DNA of 34,751 nucleotides from Chlamydiota bacterium (GTDB lineage: Bacteria; Auribacterota; Tritonobacteria; UBA1439), in NCBI GenBank assembly GCA_012729785.1, contig JAAYCL010000044.1:1-34751 (forward strand). Direction: 5' to 3'. Of the stretch, positions 33,227 through 34,751 are shown one piece after another. Position 1 is the stretch's first letter; each line of letters starts with the position of its first letter. The notes below the pieces were generated by a model. The model saw only the letters and a program-made list of their open reading frames with translations. It did not search any database and was not told the origin of the DNA. The position numbers were made by a program, and so were the translations under genes.

Positions 33227-33243
33227 AACCCGGATCCGGGGTT
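33227..33243. terminator. Short hairpin between convergent genes
   Basis: AACCC/GGGTT stem with a GGATCCG-type loop, three bases after one stop and including the stop codon of the opposite gene. It could serve both strands, but lacks T-runs. Confidence 0.3.
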
Positions 33244-33958
33244 AGGGGTCCGCCTTCTTCCTCAGCACCAGGATCACAAATCCCGCGAACCGTCTGAGCG
33301 GCCCGTCGCAGCTCCGGCGCTCGAGCGCCTCCAGCGCCCTCCCCAGAAGCGGGACCCGCAGCAGGAACGGGAGGAGGGTCCATATCCGCACGCCCCGCAC
33401 CGCCTCGATCCGGCACCCGGGAGGCGCCATCGAGAGGATCTCCCTCCACCCGTCGTAGCGGGTGTAGACCTCGCGGTCGGTCGTGTCGCGGGCGATCCGG
33501 CGCGCCCCCTTGAGGACCCGCACGAGGTGCCGGAGCGACAAACGGTTGTAGAACTCGGCCAACACGAGCCCGCCCGGGCGCGTGACGCGCGCCATCTCCT
33601 CCATCGCGCGGCGGATCTCCCGCACATGGGCGAGCACCTTGAACGAGTAGACCGCGTCGAAGCTGTCGTTTCGGAACGGCAGGGCGCACAGATCCGCCCG
33701 GGCGACCCTGAACCCGCGGGCGGCCGCCCGGCGCAGCATCCCCTGCGAAAGGTCCGCCCCGAACAGCTCCGCCCCCGCCCCGCCCAGCCGCTCGAGAATG
33801 AGGCCGGTGCCGCAGCCCGCCTCCAGCACGCGTCCCGCCGCGGCGTGCGGGAGGACTGTCTCCGTCTCGAGGGCGTCAATCATCGCGTGGTAGCCGCGGT
33901 CGCGCCCCCGTTCGTAGCCGTCGCTGAAGGCGTCGTAGTAGTCAGCGCTGCGCTTCAT
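33242..33958 (-). CDS. Class I SAM-dependent methyltransferase
   Basis: A 238-residue methyltransferase of the methyltransferase-11 type. Motif I VLEAGCGTG is at 44-52, the acidic residue after strand 2 is in FGADLSQGML, and LPFRNDSFDAVYSFKVLAHV and VTRPGGLVLAEFYN follow. The C-terminal part is hydrophobic (WTLLPFLLRVPLLGRAL), suggesting membrane contact, as would suit a lipid-linked substrate. It starts 17 bases inside the end of the GT4 gene and so is likely co-translated. The initiation ATG follows a GGGAGCTCAGGG stretch. The acceptor cannot be told; O-methylation of a glycan or lipid is an inference from context. Confidence 0.87.
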   Translation of the reverse strand: MKRSADYYDAFSDGYERGRDRGYHAMIDALETETVLPHAAAGRVLEAGCGTGLILERLGGAGAELFGADLSQGMLRRAAARGFRVARADLCALPFRNDSFDAVYSFKVLAHVREIRRAMEEMARVTRPGGLVLAEFYNRLSLRHLVRVLKGARRIARDTTDREVYTRYDGWREILSMAPPGCRIEAVRGVRIWTLLPFLLRVPLLGRALEALERRSCDGPLRRFAGFVILVLRKKADP

Positions 33959-34751
33959 CCCTGAGCTCCCGGTAGAGGTTTCCGTACTCCGCGGCGGCGT
34001 GCCGTACGTCGAACCGCTCCCGCGCGAGCCGCCGCCCCTCCCCGCCCATCAGGCGCAGCCGGTCGCGGTCGCCGAGGATCTCGAGTATCGCGCGGGCGAG
34101 CGCCTCGGCGGAGCCCCGCGGCACGACCATCCCCGCGGGGCGCGAGAGGATCTCCCGGAGGGGGCCGAAATCGGAGAGGACGAGGGGCGTGCCCATCGCC
34201 AGGCAGATGAGCAGCGCGAGCGGGATGTCCATCTTGGCGTAGAGCGACGAGGCGGGGAAGACCGCGATGTCGGAGACCGCGACCAGGGCGGCGAAGTCCG
34301 GGACGTTGTTCACGATCGCCACCGCCCCGCGCGTCCCCGCCGCCTCGAGCTCTTCGATCATCCGCCGCTCGAACTCCCTGTCGTCGGGCACCTTGATCCG
34401 GCAGGCGAGGACGAACCGCGCCGCCGGCTGGCGCTTCAACACCGCGGGGATCGCCGCGATGAGGGCGGGGATCGCCCCCGAGAAGCGATAGTCGCCCGGG
34501 TAGAGGATGACCGGTCCCCCCGAGGCTCCGGCGAGCGCACGGGCGCGCCCGGCGGCGTCGGGCCCCGGCTCCGCGGGGAAGTCGATCCCCGGGTAGATCC
34601 GCCTGATGCCGCGCACCCCGCACGCCTCGAGCCGTTTCTTCGTGTGCTCCGAGTGGACGACGACTCGGTCCCCGAAGATGAGCGGGGCGACATCCACCCC
34701 CTCCTTCGGCTCGCTGGAGACGTTCTGGACGCAGGGCACCCGCCATCGGCG
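33942..34751 (-). CDS. GT4 family glycosyltransferase (5' truncated by window edge)
   Basis: The C-terminal about 270 residues of a GT-B glycosyltransferase. Visible blocks are VVVHSEHTKKRLEACGV, IYPGIDF, the domain-2 start VILYPGDYRFSG, VPDFAALVAVSDIAVFPAS and LAMGTPLVLSDFGPLREIL. The reading frame stays open to the window end, past a GTG at 34739 without ribosome-binding site, so the start is outside. Oddly, the EX7E motif of GT4 enzymes is degenerate: KMDIPLALLICLAMGTP has Ile (codon 34208-34206) where the second, usually conserved Glu of LLEAMA stands. The enzyme could use a changed donor-binding mode or be weakly active. It precedes and overlaps the methyltransferase gene, with which it forms a probable operon. 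Confidence 0.83.
   Translation of the reverse strand, partial: RRWRVPCVQNVSSEPKEGVDVAPLIFGDRVVVHSEHTKKRLEACGVRGIRRIYPGIDFPAEPGPDAAGRARALAGASGGPVILYPGDYRFSGAIPALIAAIPAVLKRQPAARFVLACRIKVPDDREFERRMIEELEAAGTRGAVAIVNNVPDFAALVAVSDIAVFPASSLYAKMDIPLALLICLAMGTPLVLSDFGPLREILSRPAGMVVPRGSAEALARAILEILGDRDRLRLMGGEGRRLARERFDVRHAAAEYGNLYRELRDEAQR

Noticed and set aside
1-34751. tRNA, rRNA or phage genes
   Set aside because: I saw no tRNA-like cloverleaf with T-loop consensus, no rRNA segments and no integrase, portal or capsid motifs. A proper tRNA search would be needed to be certain.

Overview
The window is a very GC-rich bacterial chromosome segment with tightly packed genes, 4-base GTGA/ATGA gene overlaps and many long antisense shadow frames. 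The gene set (peptide deformylase, Fmt, RsmB, UvrB, UvrC, a lipobox lipoprotein, an HD-GYP regulator, a DUF6485 protein, YYY-motif membrane proteins) fits a Gram-negative-type bacterium. The mix of YYxG membrane enzymes, PQQ/TPR protein and DUF6485 recalls poorly cultured lineages such as Omnitrophota/Auribacterota-like or PVC-neighbour groups. That placement is inference only and no marker in the window settles it.

Left part (1-12.3 kb) is housekeeping, all on the + strand: the tail of an unrecognised protein; def-galE (coupled); a nested hairpin; a DUF1189-like membrane protein, a DUF192 lipoprotein, fmt and rsmB; a PQQ-propeller/TPR protein; a two-helix membrane protein; uvrB; a degenerate repeat; and uvrC. 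RsmB carries an unusual about 190-residue basic N-terminal extension built on a 156-bp tandem repeat.

Middle (12.3-15.5 kb): the 3' end of uvrC is interrupted by a 302-bp, 52% GC element. It has imperfect terminal inverted repeats and is flanked by an exact 14-bp direct repeat. Removing it restores a uvrC stop four codons earlier, so it looks like a non-autonomous mobile element. Directly behind it is a textbook sigma70-like promoter that would make a leaderless mRNA for an REC-HD-GYP regulator, followed by a Cys-rich DUF6485 protein. A hairpin separates these from a convergent B12-binding radical SAM gene.

Right part (15.7 kb to the end) is a cell-surface glycan or glycoprotein assembly locus. 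It holds a stand-alone YYY (DUF2298) protein, a DPG-synthase-like GT2 and a 1715-residue GT39-like/YYY/NHL fusion, all translationally coupled. On the opposite strand are a GT39-like protein and a divergent YYF membrane protein with a C-terminal carbohydrate-binding-like domain. Then come another multi-spanning GT-C-like protein, a Wzx/MATE-type flippase, a leaderless GT2-methyltransferase fusion, a SAM methyltransferase and a truncated GT4. The inferred division of labour is: GT2 enzymes charge a polyprenyl phosphate carrier, GT-C/YYY proteins use the lipid-linked sugars on the outer face, the flippase moves lipid-linked glycans, and GT4 and the methyltransferases build and decorate them. The PMT-YYY-NHL fusion and the divergent YYF-CBM protein are the best candidates for something undescribed.
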